Assembly: GCF_001050015.1 (NCBI RefSeq)
Contig: NZ_CVTB01000099.1
Span: 15,430 to 79,429 of the forward strand
Length of the DNA stretch: 64,000 nucleotides
DNA from: Mycolicibacterium malmesburyense
GTDB taxonomy: Bacteria; Actinomycetota; Actinomycetes; Mycobacteriales; Mycobacteriaceae
Reading direction: 5' to 3'
Shown one piece after another: positions 33,547 through 42,568 of this stretch. Numbering within the stretch: the stretch's first letter is position 1; each line of letters begins with the position of its first letter. The translations under genes and the position numbers were made by a program. The notes beneath the pieces were generated by a model. That model was not told the DNA's origin. It did no database searches and worked only from the letters and a program-made list of their open reading frames with translations.

Positions 33547-34703
33547 CGCAGCCCTAACCCTCGTGCGATCACGCCGCGCAACACCTCGTTGGTGCCGCCG
33601 CGCAGCGTGAAGCCCGGGCGCTGATCCACGGCCCTCGAAACCAGTTCGGCGAGACCGGGATCCGTGGCCGCGTCGGTCAGCGCGTCGGCGAAGTCGGCGA
33701 TGTCGCCCTCGGTGGTGGTGCCGAGAACCTTGACCACCGCCGCGGGAACATCGGCGGGCTCGCGCCGCTCCAGTGCGCCCGCGACGGCGGTCGACATCTG
33801 GTGCAGTCCGGCGGTTCTGGCGACGAGGCGGCCGAGCCCGGCATCGCGCGAAATCTCTTGTGCGGCCATCTTGTGGCCGCATGTCCGCAACAACACGAAG
33901 GTGGACAGGAACCGTTCGGGTCCACTGCGCTCGAAGGCCAGCTCCGAGGTGACCTGGCGCCAGCCCGCGCCGATCTCACCGAACACCATGTCGTCGGGCA
34001 CGAAGGCGCCGTCGAGGATCACCTCGTTGAAGTGGTGTGCGCCGTTCATCGAGACGACGGGCCGGATGTCGACGCCCGGCCCGCGCAGGTCGACGATGAA
34101 CTGGCTCAACCCGGCGTGGCGGTTGTCCGGATCGACCGGCGCGGTGCGGGCCAACGCGATGAACGCATGCGCGTAATGCGCCCCCGAGGTCCACACCTTC
34201 GTCCCCGACAGCGACCAGCCGCCGTCCACCCGGACCGCCTTGGTGCGCACGCTCGCCAGATCGGAGCCCGAATCTGGTTCGCTCATGCCGATGCCGAAGA
34301 AGCACTCGCCGCGCACGATCCGCGGAAGGAACTCCCTCTTCTGCAGTTCCGTGCCGTACTTGAGCAACGACGGCACGATCTGCCGGTCGGCGATCCAGTG
34401 GGCCGCGACCGGTGCACCCGCGGCGAGCAATTCCTCGGTCACCGCGAACCGTTCGACGAACGAGCGTCCGTGTCCGCCGTACTCGACCGGCACGGTCATC
34501 CCGAGATAGCCCTGTGCGGCGAGCGCTCTGGTGAAGTCCTCGTCCCATCCCGACAGCCACGCGTCGACCGACGGAGTGAAGGCGCCCGCGGCACGCTGCA
34601 CGGCGAGGAATTCACGTATCTCGGCTCGCAGGGCCGCGGTCGCAGCGGCGTCGATGACCGCCGGGGGAACCAGGCGGGGGAGCGTCACGGGGCCGTCCGC
34701 CAT
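33543..34703 (-). CDS. acyl-CoA dehydrogenase (partner subunit)
   Basis: This 386-aa ACAD has an N-terminal helical domain, the FAD-binding G-I-G-M-S-E-P-D-S-G-S-D-L-A-S and W-S-L-S-G-T-K-V-W-T-S-G-A, and a C-terminal bundle ending F-T-L-R-G-G-T-N-E-V-L-R-G-V-I-A-R. The downstream ACAD gene is overlapped by ATGA, so the two probably form a heterotetramer as in steroid-degrading FadE pairs. ATG 34703 overlaps the crotonase gene by 19 bp. Likely role: alpha,beta-dehydrogenation of a steroid- or ring-derived acyl-CoA. Confidence 0.9.
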   Translation of the reverse strand: MADGPVTLPRLVPPAVIDAAATAALRAEIREFLAVQRAAGAFTPSVDAWLSGWDEDFTRALAAQGYLGMTVPVEYGGHGRSFVERFAVTEELLAAGAPVAAHWIADRQIVPSLLKYGTELQKREFLPRIVRGECFFGIGMSEPDSGSDLASVRTKAVRVDGGWSLSGTKVWTSGAHYAHAFIALARTAPVDPDNRHAGLSQFIVDLRGPGVDIRPVVSMNGAHHFNEVILDGAFVPDDMVFGEIGAGWRQVTSELAFERSGPERFLSTFVLLRTCGHKMAAQEISRDAGLGRLVARTAGLHQMSTAVAGALERREPADVPAAVVKVLGTTTEGDIADFADALTDAATDPGLAELVSRAVDQRPGFTLRGGTNEVLRGVIARGLGLR

Positions 34704-35464
34704 CGGCCGAGGCGCTGTTCGTGCTCCGCGTCGCGGTGGGCCAGCGGCTGCATGGCCGCGGCCATGGCCAGCGTGGAGTCCAGCGAGCCGGCCCGCGACT
34801 CCTGCAGCAGGCGTTTGGCCATCCGCAACGCGTGAGCGGGATTCTTCGTGATCCGGTCGGCCAGCGCGAGCGCCTGCGGGAGCAGGTCGTCGTGCGGCAC
34901 GACGCGGCTGACCATGCCCCACTCCAAGGCGGTGGCCGCGTCGATGCGATCACCGGTGAACGTCATCTCGGCGGCGCGCTCGTAGCCGATCGCCCTCGGC
35001 AGGAACCACGTGCCGCCGTCGCCCGGGATGATGCCGATCTGCACGAAACTCTCGGCGAACGACGCCCGCTCGGAGGCCACGCGGATGTCGCACATCATGG
35101 CAAGGTCGCAACCGGCTCCCACGGCGGGACCGTTGACCGCGGCGATCAGCGGAACCTCCAGGCGGCCGAGTGCGCGCGGGATCCGCTGGATGCCGTCGAT
35201 GTAGGCACGGCGCTGGTCGAGGGGGTCGAGGCCGAACATCCCTGTGCGGTCGGCCATCTCCTTGACGTTGCCGCCCGCGGAGAAGATCTTGCCCGCACCC
35301 GTCAGGATCACCGCGCGCACGTCGAGGTCGGCGTTGGCGGCGTCGACGGCCGCCTCGAACGCCGAGATGAAGCCCTTGTCGGTGATCGCGTTGCCGACCT
35401 CGGGCAGGTCGATGGTCCACGTCTGTGTCGCGCCGTGAGCAACGATGTTCAGCGGTGTGCTCAT
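34685..35464 (-). CDS. enoyl-CoA hydratase/isomerase family protein
   Basis: A 259-aa crotonase-fold protein. Oxyanion-hole segments are S-A-G-G-N-V-K-E-M and G-P-A-V-G-A-G-C-D-L-A-M-M-C-D. By eye, the first catalytic Glu of classical hydratase is Asp (G-C-D-L-A) and the second position is Phe (E-S-F-V-Q-I-G), so it may be an isomerase, hydrolase or C-C lyase rather than a simple hydratase. ATG 35464 overlaps the ALDH stop (ATGA). It belongs to the minus-strand run FadD, ADH, ALDH, crotonase, ACAD, ACAD. Confidence 0.85.
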   Translation of the reverse strand: MSTPLNIVAHGATQTWTIDLPEVGNAITDKGFISAFEAAVDAANADLDVRAVILTGAGKIFSAGGNVKEMADRTGMFGLDPLDQRRAYIDGIQRIPRALGRLEVPLIAAVNGPAVGAGCDLAMMCDIRVASERASFAESFVQIGIIPGDGGTWFLPRAIGYERAAEMTFTGDRIDAATALEWGMVSRVVPHDDLLPQALALADRITKNPAHALRMAKRLLQESRAGSLDSTLAMAAAMQPLAHRDAEHEQRLGRWRTAP

Positions 35465-36879
35465 GACGGCAACTGTAGGGACTTGGTCTGCAGGAATTCC
35501 TCGAACCCCGCACGGCCCAGCTCTCGCCCGACGCCGGATTGCCTGTAACCCCCGAAGGGGGCGACCGGGTTGTACATGCCGCCGTTGACGTCGAGCTGCC
35601 CGGTCTGCACTTGGCGCGCGAAACCGACCGCCGTGTCGAGGTCGGGACCCCACACCGCGCCCGCGAGCCCGTAGCGCGTGCCGTTCGCGATGCGCAGGGC
35701 GTCGTCCTCGTCCCGGAACGGGATCACCGCGAGCACCGGCCCGAACACCTCCTCCTGACCGAGCTCGGAGTCGGGGTCGACGTCGGCGAACACGGTCGGG
35801 GCGACGTAGTAACCGACGGCGCGGACCGCTTCGGATCCGCCGGTGATCAGCCGGGCGCCGTCGCGGCGCGCGCGTTCGATGAACCCTCGCACGGATTCGA
35901 GTTGCGCGGCCGAGGCGAGCGGACCGATCCGGGTGTCCGGGTCGGACGGGTCGCCGACGGTGTACTTGGCGGCGGCGGCCCGGGCCAGTTCGAGGGCGTC
36001 GTCGTAACGCGACAGCGGCACCAGCATCCGGGTCCACGCCATGCAGGTTTGTCCGCCGTTCAGGAATGCGTTACCCACGCCGACCTTCACCGCTGTGGTC
36101 AGGTTGCCACCGTCGAGGATGATGTTGGCCGACTTGCCGCCGAGTTCGAGGGCGACCTTCTTCACCGATCCGGCGGCGAGTTCGGCCACTCGCCGGCCCA
36201 CGGCGGTCGACCCGGTGAACGACACCACGTCGACGTCGGGGTGCGAGGCGATGCGCTCGCCGACCACCGAGCCGCGGCCCGACACCAGGTTCACCACCCC
36301 GGCGGGAAGGCCGGCCTCCTCGATCGCTTCGATGAACTCGAACACCGACAGCGGCGCCTCGTTGCTCGGCTTGAGGACGACGGTGCAGCCCGCGGCGATC
36401 GCGGGCAGCACCTTGGCCACCACCTGGTACAGCGGGTAGTTCCACGGCGTGATCGCACCGACTACGCCGTACGGCTCACGCAGGACCAGCGAGTTGCCCA
36501 CGCGCTCTTCGAATTCGAAGGCGTCGAGAACGTCGGCGAAACCGCGCGCCACCGCAAGTGGGACCTTGGTCTGAACGCCCTGCGCCACACGCAGCGGCGC
36601 GCCCATCTCCCGGCTGATGGTCTCGGCGATGTCGGGCAGGCGCTTCTCCATCGCGGCGATGACGCGGACCAGGCGGTCACGGCGCTCGGCGATGCTGATC
36701 GACGGGTCGAATGCGCGGCGGGCGGCGGCCACCGCCGCGTCGACGTCGGCGACCGTTCCGTCGGGCACGCAGCCGATCACCTTCTCGGTGGCGGGATCGA
36801 CGACGTCGATCACGTCGCCCGCCGACGGCGTCACCCACTGCCCTTCGATGAACAGCGTCTTACGGGTGTACTCGTGCAT
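35461..36879 (-). CDS. NAD(P)-dependent aldehyde dehydrogenase
   Basis: The 472-aa ALDH has P-W-N-Y-P-L near residue 145, F-T-G-S-T-A-V-G-R for the cofactor, the general-base Glu in L-E-L-G-G-K-S and the catalytic Cys in N-G-G-Q-T-C-M-A, then E-E-V-F-G-P-V-L. AAGGAGAT directly precedes ATG 36879. Following an alcohol dehydrogenase gene, it could convert an aldehyde to an acid that FadD then activates: alcohol, aldehyde, acid, acyl-CoA, then beta-oxidation. The substrate is not known. Confidence 0.92.
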   Translation of the reverse strand: MHEYTRKTLFIEGQWVTPSAGDVIDVVDPATEKVIGCVPDGTVADVDAAVAAARRAFDPSISIAERRDRLVRVIAAMEKRLPDIAETISREMGAPLRVAQGVQTKVPLAVARGFADVLDAFEFEERVGNSLVLREPYGVVGAITPWNYPLYQVVAKVLPAIAAGCTVVLKPSNEAPLSVFEFIEAIEEAGLPAGVVNLVSGRGSVVGERIASHPDVDVVSFTGSTAVGRRVAELAAGSVKKVALELGGKSANIILDGGNLTTAVKVGVGNAFLNGGQTCMAWTRMLVPLSRYDDALELARAAAAKYTVGDPSDPDTRIGPLASAAQLESVRGFIERARRDGARLITGGSEAVRAVGYYVAPTVFADVDPDSELGQEEVFGPVLAVIPFRDEDDALRIANGTRYGLAGAVWGPDLDTAVGFARQVQTGQLDVNGGMYNPVAPFGGYRQSGVGRELGRAGFEEFLQTKSLQLPS

Positions 36880-36895
36880 GGATCTCCTTGGGGGA

Positions 36896-38002
36896 TCAGG
36901 GAACGATGCTGGCGCGGACGTCGCGCTTGTGTTCGGCGGCGGCGAAGGCTTCGTTGATGTCGTCGAGCGGATACCGCGCCGCGGCCAGCCGGTGCAGGGG
37001 AAGGGTGTCCTGGTGCTGTTCGAGGAAGGTCAGCGCCCGCGACAGCACCGGCGGTTCGTACAACGAGACCCCGACGATCGTCTTGTTGGCGAACACGAAG
37101 CGCGACGGGTCGAACTCGAACGTCTTGCCGATGTTGATGTTGCCGATCTCCACATAGCGGCCGAACTGGCCCAGCATCTTGAGGCCCTCGTCGATGGCGG
37201 ACGGGTGGCCCACGACCTCGACCACGACGTCGGCGCCGTGACCGTCGGTCAGTTCCCGCACGATCTTCGCGCGGCCCTTCGCCGTGGCGGCCGTATTGAT
37301 GTCGATCACCGCGTCGGCGCCGAACGCCGTTGCCAGCTCGAGCCGTTCGGGCACACCGTCGATGGCGATGACCCGGCCCGCGCCCCGGGCCTTGGCCACC
37401 GCGACCGCGTACAGACCGAGCGCACCGGCGCCCTGCACGACGACGGTCTCGCCGAGTTGTTGGTCGACGCGCTCGAGTCCGTACATCACCTGCGACAGTG
37501 CACAGTTGGCACCGGAGGCGATGTCGTCGCTGACCCCGTCGGGCACCGTGTACACCACCGCTCCGGCGGGCAGCAGGAAGTAGTCGGCGTAGCCGCCGAC
37601 GAAATAGGGTGGCGCGTCGGCGCGTCCGAGCATGGCCATACCGAGGTTCAGGCACGCGTTGCGCCTGCCCGCCAGGCAGTTTCGGCACCGGTGGCAGGAA
37701 AAGAAGTAGGGGAACACCACCCGGCTGCCCTTCTCGAGGCGTGCGCCGTTGGAGTCCGCGCTGACACCGTCGCCCAGTTCCTCGACCGCGCCCACCATCT
37801 CGTGACCGAGCACCGTCGGAAATTGTCCGCCCAGGCCGCCGGTGGCGAAGGTGCCGTGCCACGCGTGCAGGTCCGATCCGCAGATGTTGGTCCTGGCGAC
37901 CTTGATCAGGATCTCACCGGGACCGACCTCGGCCAGGTTCACCGTTTCGATCTCGAACGGCTTTCCGGGCGCGTCGAAGCGCGCGATACGTCCTGTGAAC
38001 AA
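36896..38002 (-). CDS. zinc-dependent medium-chain alcohol dehydrogenase
   Basis: A 368-aa MDR dehydrogenase. The catalytic zinc site is C-G-S-D-L-H plus G-H-E-M-V-G; the structural zinc lobe is intact (C-H-R-C-R-N-C-L-A-G-R-R-N-A-C-L). Nucleotide binding is by V-Q-G-A-G-A-L-G-L-Y. The start appears to be TTG 38002 (F-T-G-R-I-A-R follows) with GGGAA upstream; no better start is in frame. It lies between fadD and the ALDH gene and probably supplies the aldehyde for the latter. Confidence 0.88.
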   Translation of the reverse strand: MFTGRIARFDAPGKPFEIETVNLAEVGPGEILIKVARTNICGSDLHAWHGTFATGGLGGQFPTVLGHEMVGAVEELGDGVSADSNGARLEKGSRVVFPYFFSCHRCRNCLAGRRNACLNLGMAMLGRADAPPYFVGGYADYFLLPAGAVVYTVPDGVSDDIASGANCALSQVMYGLERVDQQLGETVVVQGAGALGLYAVAVAKARGAGRVIAIDGVPERLELATAFGADAVIDINTAATAKGRAKIVRELTDGHGADVVVEVVGHPSAIDEGLKMLGQFGRYVEIGNINIGKTFEFDPSRFVFANKTIVGVSLYEPPVLSRALTFLEQHQDTLPLHRLAAARYPLDDINEAFAAAEHKRDVRASIVP

Positions 38003-38021
38003 CAGACAGTTCCCTTCTGGC

Positions 38022-39599
38022 TCAGTGGCTCAGCGGTTCGGCCGCGAAGCGTTCGCGCAGTTGACGTTTCAGCAGCTTGCCGCTCGGGTTCTTCGGCAGT
38101 GTGTCGACGAAGAAGACCTGTTTGGGCGTCTTGAACCCGGCCAGATGCTGACGGCAGTGCGCGATCAGGCCGTCCTCGGTCAGGTCGGCGCCCTCGCGGG
38201 AGACCACCGCGGCGACCACGGTCTCGACCCACGTCGGGTGGGGGAGGCCGAAGACGGCGACCTCCTGAACGCCGCTGTGCCGGTAGAGGATCTCCTCGAC
38301 CTCGCGACTCGCCACGTTTTCTCCGCCGGTCTTGATCATGTCCTTCTTGCGGTCGACCACGTGCAGGAGGCCGTGCTCGTCGTAGTAACCGAGGTCGCCG
38401 GAGTGAAACCAACCGCCGCGGAACGCCTCCGCCGTCTTGGCCGGATCGTCTAGATACCCGAGCATCAGATGCGGGCTGCGGTGGGCGATCTCACCCACCA
38501 CACCGGGTGCGACCGGAGCGTCGTCTTCGTCGAGGATCGTCGTCTCCACGTTGACCACCGGCCGTCCCGCCGAACCGGCGTGGGCGTCCTGCTCGTCGGG
38601 TCCGAGCGCGGACGCCAGCGGCGCCAACTCAGTCTGGCCGTAGAAGTTCCACAACCTCAGGTTGGGCAGCCGGTCGCGGATCTCGGCGAGGATCTCGATC
38701 GGCATCGCCGAAGCGCCGTAATAGCCCTTGCGCAGGCTCGACAGATCGACCTCGTCGAACACCGGGCACCGCAACAGGCTGATCCACACCGTCGGAGGCG
38801 CGAAATAATTGGTCACCCCGTACCGCGCGATCGTGCGCAGCACCGCCTCGGGATCGGGCCCGGGCAGAATGATGCTGGTCGCACCGAGATAGATGTCGGT
38901 GGCCAGGAAGTTGTCCAGCTGCGCGCAGTGATACAGCGGCAGCGAGTGGATTTCGACGTCGTCACCGGCCATGGAGCCGGCGACGATGGTGCTGACGTAC
39001 TGCCACATCAGGCTGCGGCTCGTGTGCATCGCGCCCTTGGGCCGCGACTCCGTGCCGCTGGTGTACATCAACCGCAGCAGCTGGTCGTCCTCGATACGTG
39101 GATTCGGCGCGGGGGTGGTGGTGGAAAGCCATTGCGCGAAGTCGTCCCAGCCAGGTGGAACGCTCTGTCCGGGCCGGACGATCGCGGCCCGGGTGCGCAC
39201 CGCTCCGTCCATGCGCATCGCTTGTTCGGCCACCCCCGCCAGCCCGGCTTCGACGAGGAAGCCGTCGGCCTTGCTGTGGTCGAGGATGTAGGCGATCTCC
39301 TCGGCCGTCAGCATGAAGTTCACCGGCACGAGCACGACTGCGGCGCGTGCGGTGGCGAAGGCGAGCACCGCGTACTGCCAGCAGTTGCGCGCCAACAGCG
39401 CGACGCGGTCACCAGGCCGGAACCCGTTGTCCTGTAACGCCGCAGCGGCCCGGTCGACGAGATGGTCGAATTGGGCGAACGTCAACACCACATCGCCGTC
39501 GATGATCGCGGTCTTGCCGGGTTGCCTGCGGGCCGAACGGCGCGGGATATTGCCCAAAGTGTGGCTGCGCGCCTGGTCGACCACCGCATCCAGATCCAT
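38022..39599 (-). CDS. acyl-CoA synthetase (FadD family)
   Basis: The 525-aa adenylate-forming ligase has P-loop Y-T-S-G-T-E-S-R-P-K-G-A, A5 N-F-Y-G-Q-T-E-L, A7 Y-F/W-F-H-S-G-D-L-G, hinge D-R-K-K-D-M-I-K-T-G-G-E-N-V and the A10 lysine in P-S-G-K-L-L-K-R. It activates a carboxylic acid as CoA thioester via an acyl-AMP. The long open frame upstream of ATG 39599 is antisense to the BVMO gene and is not part of it. It heads the operon FadD-ADH-ALDH-crotonase-ACAD-ACAD and diverges from the BVMO gene across 96 bp. Confidence 0.9.
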   Translation of the reverse strand: MDLDAVVDQARSHTLGNIPRRSARRQPGKTAIIDGDVVLTFAQFDHLVDRAAAALQDNGFRPGDRVALLARNCWQYAVLAFATARAAVVLVPVNFMLTAEEIAYILDHSKADGFLVEAGLAGVAEQAMRMDGAVRTRAAIVRPGQSVPPGWDDFAQWLSTTTPAPNPRIEDDQLLRLMYTSGTESRPKGAMHTSRSLMWQYVSTIVAGSMAGDDVEIHSLPLYHCAQLDNFLATDIYLGATSIILPGPDPEAVLRTIARYGVTNYFAPPTVWISLLRCPVFDEVDLSSLRKGYYGASAMPIEILAEIRDRLPNLRLWNFYGQTELAPLASALGPDEQDAHAGSAGRPVVNVETTILDEDDAPVAPGVVGEIAHRSPHLMLGYLDDPAKTAEAFRGGWFHSGDLGYYDEHGLLHVVDRKKDMIKTGGENVASREVEEILYRHSGVQEVAVFGLPHPTWVETVVAAVVSREGADLTEDGLIAHCRQHLAGFKTPKQVFFVDTLPKNPSGKLLKRQLRERFAAEPLSH

Positions 39600-39695
39600 G
39601 GCGGGCAGCGTAAACGCGTCGGGCGTGGCGCGAGGGACGGATGTCCCGCTCAGTAGGCAGGGCACTGCCCCGTCGGCCCTGCTGCGCCGATACTC
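39600..39695. promoter_or_regulatory. fadD-BVMO divergent promoter region
   Basis: This 96-bp gap contains GGGAC-ggat-GTCCC (39634-39647) and the overlapping weak operator-like TCCCG-CTCAG-TAGGC (39644-39658, left half-site perfect, right half poor). No clear -10 was assigned for either gene. Confidence 0.3.
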
Positions 39696-41630
39696 ATGTC
39701 CGTGACTGCTGACGCTCGAGCCATACCGTCGCCGCACACCGCGGACGTCGACCGCGATGAACTGAGGGCGAATCTCGGTCAGGCGGACCCCGGCGTCCTG
39801 GTCGCGGTGCTGGCGCAGCTGACGGGTGATCCGTCGGTGATCGACCGGTTCGGGCCCGAGATCACGCACATCCCCGATCCGCCCGAGCGCGCCGGCGTCA
39901 CCGACGCCGACACCATGACGGCGCTCGTCGACGCGGTCGTCTCGGCGCTGTCCTCGCCGCGGGCCGAAGGGGCGATCGCCGCCGACGACATCGACCTGTT
40001 CACCCGCGCGCTGCCGTTGGCGCTCGGCTCCGACGTCGACGACGAATTCGTCCCGCTCCTGCTCGAACAGGGCGGCTTTCACCTCTCCCAGCCCACGTTG
40101 CCGCGCACCGTGCCGATCCCGCCGACGACCAATGTCGCGATCATCGGCGCCGGCATCGCCGGCATCATCACCGCGCTGGCCGCCGCCGACGCCGGGGTGA
40201 AGTATCAAATCTTCGACCGCAACGACGAGGTCGGCGGCACCTGGTTGACGACGAACTATCCCGGAATCGGTGTCGACACGCCGTCGGCGTACTACTCGCT
40301 CTCGCGGGAGGTCAACCCCGACTGGTCGAGCTACTACCCGCAGGGTGCGGAGTATCAGGATTACCTGGTCTCCCTGGCCGACAAGCACGGACTGCGTGAA
40401 CACACCCGGTTCGGCACCGAGGTCGAGGCGCTGTGGTGGGACGATGCGCGCAACCAGTGGCAGATCCACGCGGTCGACCGTGACGGCAACCGCGACGTCA
40501 GCTACGCCCGGGTGGTCGTCACCGCCGCCGGCTATCTCAACCGGCCGCGGTGGCCCGATGTTCCCGGCCGAGAATCGTTCGAGGGCACCAGTATTCACTC
40601 GGCGCTGTGGGATCCGTCGCTCGACCTCACCGGTAAGCGGGTCGCCGTCATCGGCGCGGGGTGCACCGCCGTGCAGATCGTCGATGCGTGTGTGGACGAG
40701 GTCGAACACCTGACCGTGTTCCAGCGGCAGCCGCACTGGGTGGCTCCGCGAAAGCGGTTGTCCGACGACGTCCCGGAGTACCGGCGGTATCTCGGACGGC
40801 ACCTGCCGTATTACGCGAACTGGCACCGGCTGAAGTCCTATTGGGCGACGGCCGACAACAACTATCCGGTCATCCTGCGCGACCCCGAGTGGGCGAGGGA
40901 ACATCTGTCGATCTCGCAGGCCAACGACGTCCTGCTGCAGATGTGCCTGGAGTACATCAACCAGACGTTCGGCGAGGATTCGGAGCTGGCGAAGAAGGTC
41001 ACCCCCGACTTCGCGCCGTACGGCAAGCGCATCATCCGCGACCCGGGCGGCTACTACGCGGCGCTGACGCGGGAGCACGTCGACGTGGAGGCGAGCGAAC
41101 CGGCCGCCGTCAACGCCGCGGGCATCGTCACCGAGGATGGCCGGCAGATCGATCTCGACGTGATCATCTACGCCACCGGCTACCACCTCGACTTCCTGTC
41201 CACGGTCGACATCCGCGGCCGCGACGGCAGGACACTGCGCGAGGAGTGGGGCGACAGTCCCCGCGCATACCGCGGTGGGACCGTGCCGGGCTTCCCGAAC
41301 CTGTTCATCACCTCGGCGCCCAACTACAGCCCGGGCCACGGCGCGGGCGCCAACTTCTCCATGGAGGTGCTCGCGCACTACATGATGGAATGCCTGCAAC
41401 TGCTCGCGCTGCGCGATGCCGCCACCATCGAGGTGACGCGGGAGGCCTACGACGATTACGTCGCGCAGATCGACGAGGCGATGTCGCGGACGGTGTGGTG
41501 CCATACCCCGAACGCACACACCTACTACCGTTCGGCGTCCGGCCGCGTGGTCGTCGCGACGCCGTACCGCCTGGTCGACATCTGGCACCAGCATCGGGCG
41601 CCCGTCGAAGAACACTTCGTGATCCGATGA
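39696..41630 (+). CDS. Baeyer-Villiger-type flavin monooxygenase with N-terminal extension
   Basis: This 644-aa class B monooxygenase inserts oxygen next to a ketone using FAD and NADPH. After a ~140-residue helical N-terminal extension (absent from cyclohexanone monooxygenase) come FAD motif G-A-G-I-A-G (151-156), G-G-T-W, fingerprint F295-E-G-T-S-I-H-S-A-L-W-D306 and NADPH motif G-A-G-C-T-A (320-325). The fingerprint has WD instead of WP, a common variant. The SDR gene overlaps its stop by ATGA. Candidate substrates are steroid or degradation-product ketones; this is inference from context. Confidence 0.88.
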   Translation: MSVTADARAIPSPHTADVDRDELRANLGQADPGVLVAVLAQLTGDPSVIDRFGPEITHIPDPPERAGVTDADTMTALVDAVVSALSSPRAEGAIAADDIDLFTRALPLALGSDVDDEFVPLLLEQGGFHLSQPTLPRTVPIPPTTNVAIIGAGIAGIITALAAADAGVKYQIFDRNDEVGGTWLTTNYPGIGVDTPSAYYSLSREVNPDWSSYYPQGAEYQDYLVSLADKHGLREHTRFGTEVEALWWDDARNQWQIHAVDRDGNRDVSYARVVVTAAGYLNRPRWPDVPGRESFEGTSIHSALWDPSLDLTGKRVAVIGAGCTAVQIVDACVDEVEHLTVFQRQPHWVAPRKRLSDDVPEYRRYLGRHLPYYANWHRLKSYWATADNNYPVILRDPEWAREHLSISQANDVLLQMCLEYINQTFGEDSELAKKVTPDFAPYGKRIIRDPGGYYAALTREHVDVEASEPAAVNAAGIVTEDGRQIDLDVIIYATGYHLDFLSTVDIRGRDGRTLREEWGDSPRAYRGGTVPGFPNLFITSAPNYSPGHGAGANFSMEVLAHYMMECLQLLALRDAATIEVTREAYDDYVAQIDEAMSRTVWCHTPNAHTYYRSASGRVVVATPYRLVDIWHQHRAPVEEHFVIR

Positions 41631-42514
41631 CCGGCCTACTGGCGGGAAAGACGGCACTGGTCACCGGTAGCAGCCGGGGCATCGGACGTGCTGTGGCGCA
41701 ACGTCTTTCCGCGGAAGGCGCGACGGTGGCGGTCACGGCCCGGTCGTTCGAGCCGTCGGCGTCGATACGCGGCGGCGCCGCGACGGCCCTGCCGGGAACG
41801 ATCGCCGAGACCATCGAGCTGATCGAGGCGGCGGGCGGGACGGCGATCGGCATCGCCGCCGACCTCGAGGACCCCGATCAGCGGGGCGGGCTGATCGACG
41901 AGGTCGTCGAACGCGCGGGTGGGCTCGACATTCTCGTCAACAACGCGGGTTTCGCCGACTATGCCCGGGTCGAGGAGATGGGCCTGGACACCTTCGACCG
42001 CACCGTCGAGCACTATCTGCGCACGCCGTTCGTGTTGACCAAGGCCGCCGTGCCGCACATGCGGAAGCGGGGTGCCGGCTGGATCGTCAACATCGGGTCG
42101 GTCACCGGTGTCGCCCCGGTGCGGCCGTACCGCGAGTACAACAAGACGTCGGGCGACGTCGTCTACGCCTCCTGCAAGGCGGCCCTCCACCGCTTCACCC
42201 AAGGAGTGGCCGCCGAACTCCTCGACTCGAACATCGCGGTGAACTGCGTCGGCCCGTCGACGGCCATCCGCACTCCCGGTGCGGCGCAACTCATTCCGGA
42301 CAGCTTTCCGACCGAGCCGGTGGAGTATCTGGCCGAGACGGTGCTGGCGATGTGCCACCGCCCGGCTGCCGAGCGCACCGGGCTGGTCGCCTTCAGCCTG
42401 CACTATCCGTGGTCGCAGGGACTGACCGTGCACAGCCTCGACGGCACCGCCGAGTTGCCGCCGCTGGAACCGCCCGCGACGGCGAACCCGAACATCCTGC
42501 CCGCCGGCCTCTAG
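41627..42514 (+). CDS. short-chain dehydrogenase/reductase coupled to the BVMO
   Basis: A 295-aa SDR with T-G-S-S-R-G-I-G at residues ~14-21, A-R-S-F after beta-2 (consistent with NADP preference), N-N-A-G and a Tyr-x3-Lys-like region Y-A-S-C-K. An insertion after beta-2 (S-I-R-G-G-A-A-T-A-L-P-G-T) resembles the 2-hydroxycyclohexane/SDR-a subfamily in mycobacterial steroid clusters. ATG 41627 overlaps the BVMO stop, so the two act together: possibly the SDR makes the ketone that the BVMO oxidises. It ends next to repeat 42516-42564. Confidence 0.87.
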   Translation: MTGLLAGKTALVTGSSRGIGRAVAQRLSAEGATVAVTARSFEPSASIRGGAATALPGTIAETIELIEAAGGTAIGIAADLEDPDQRGGLIDEVVERAGGLDILVNNAGFADYARVEEMGLDTFDRTVEHYLRTPFVLTKAAVPHMRKRGAGWIVNIGSVTGVAPVRPYREYNKTSGDVVYASCKAALHRFTQGVAAELLDSNIAVNCVGPSTAIRTPGAAQLIPDSFPTEPVEYLAETVLAMCHRPAAERTGLVAFSLHYPWSQGLTVHSLDGTAELPPLEPPATANPNILPAGL

Positions 42515-42515
42515 C

Positions 42516-42564
42516 GATTTCGGTGCACTAACAATCGGTGAGCGACTGGTAGCGCACCCAAATC
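42516..42564. repeat. dispersed palindromic repeat, family 2, copy B (terminator-like)
   Basis: A diverged copy of the 28922-28970 element: arms GATTTCGGTGCACTAAC and GGTAGCGCACCCAAATC pair at 14 of 17 positions around a 15-nt loop. It again lies between converging stops (42514 and 42569). Confidence 0.8.
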
Positions 42565-42568
42565 ACTG

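Noticed and set aside
39634..39658. A further copy of the TyCCG-N5-CGGrA operator before fadD/BVMO
   Set aside because: Only the left arm matches; the right arm (TAGGC) has three mismatches. Mentioned in the promoter entry but not counted as a site.
38022..41657. An uninterrupted 1211-codon minus-strand frame running from fadD through the BVMO gene
   Set aside because: Only the 3' 525 codons show protein family motifs (FadD). The rest is Arg/Val/Gly-rich and antisense to a BVMO with clear motifs: a high-GC artefact, not a fusion protein.
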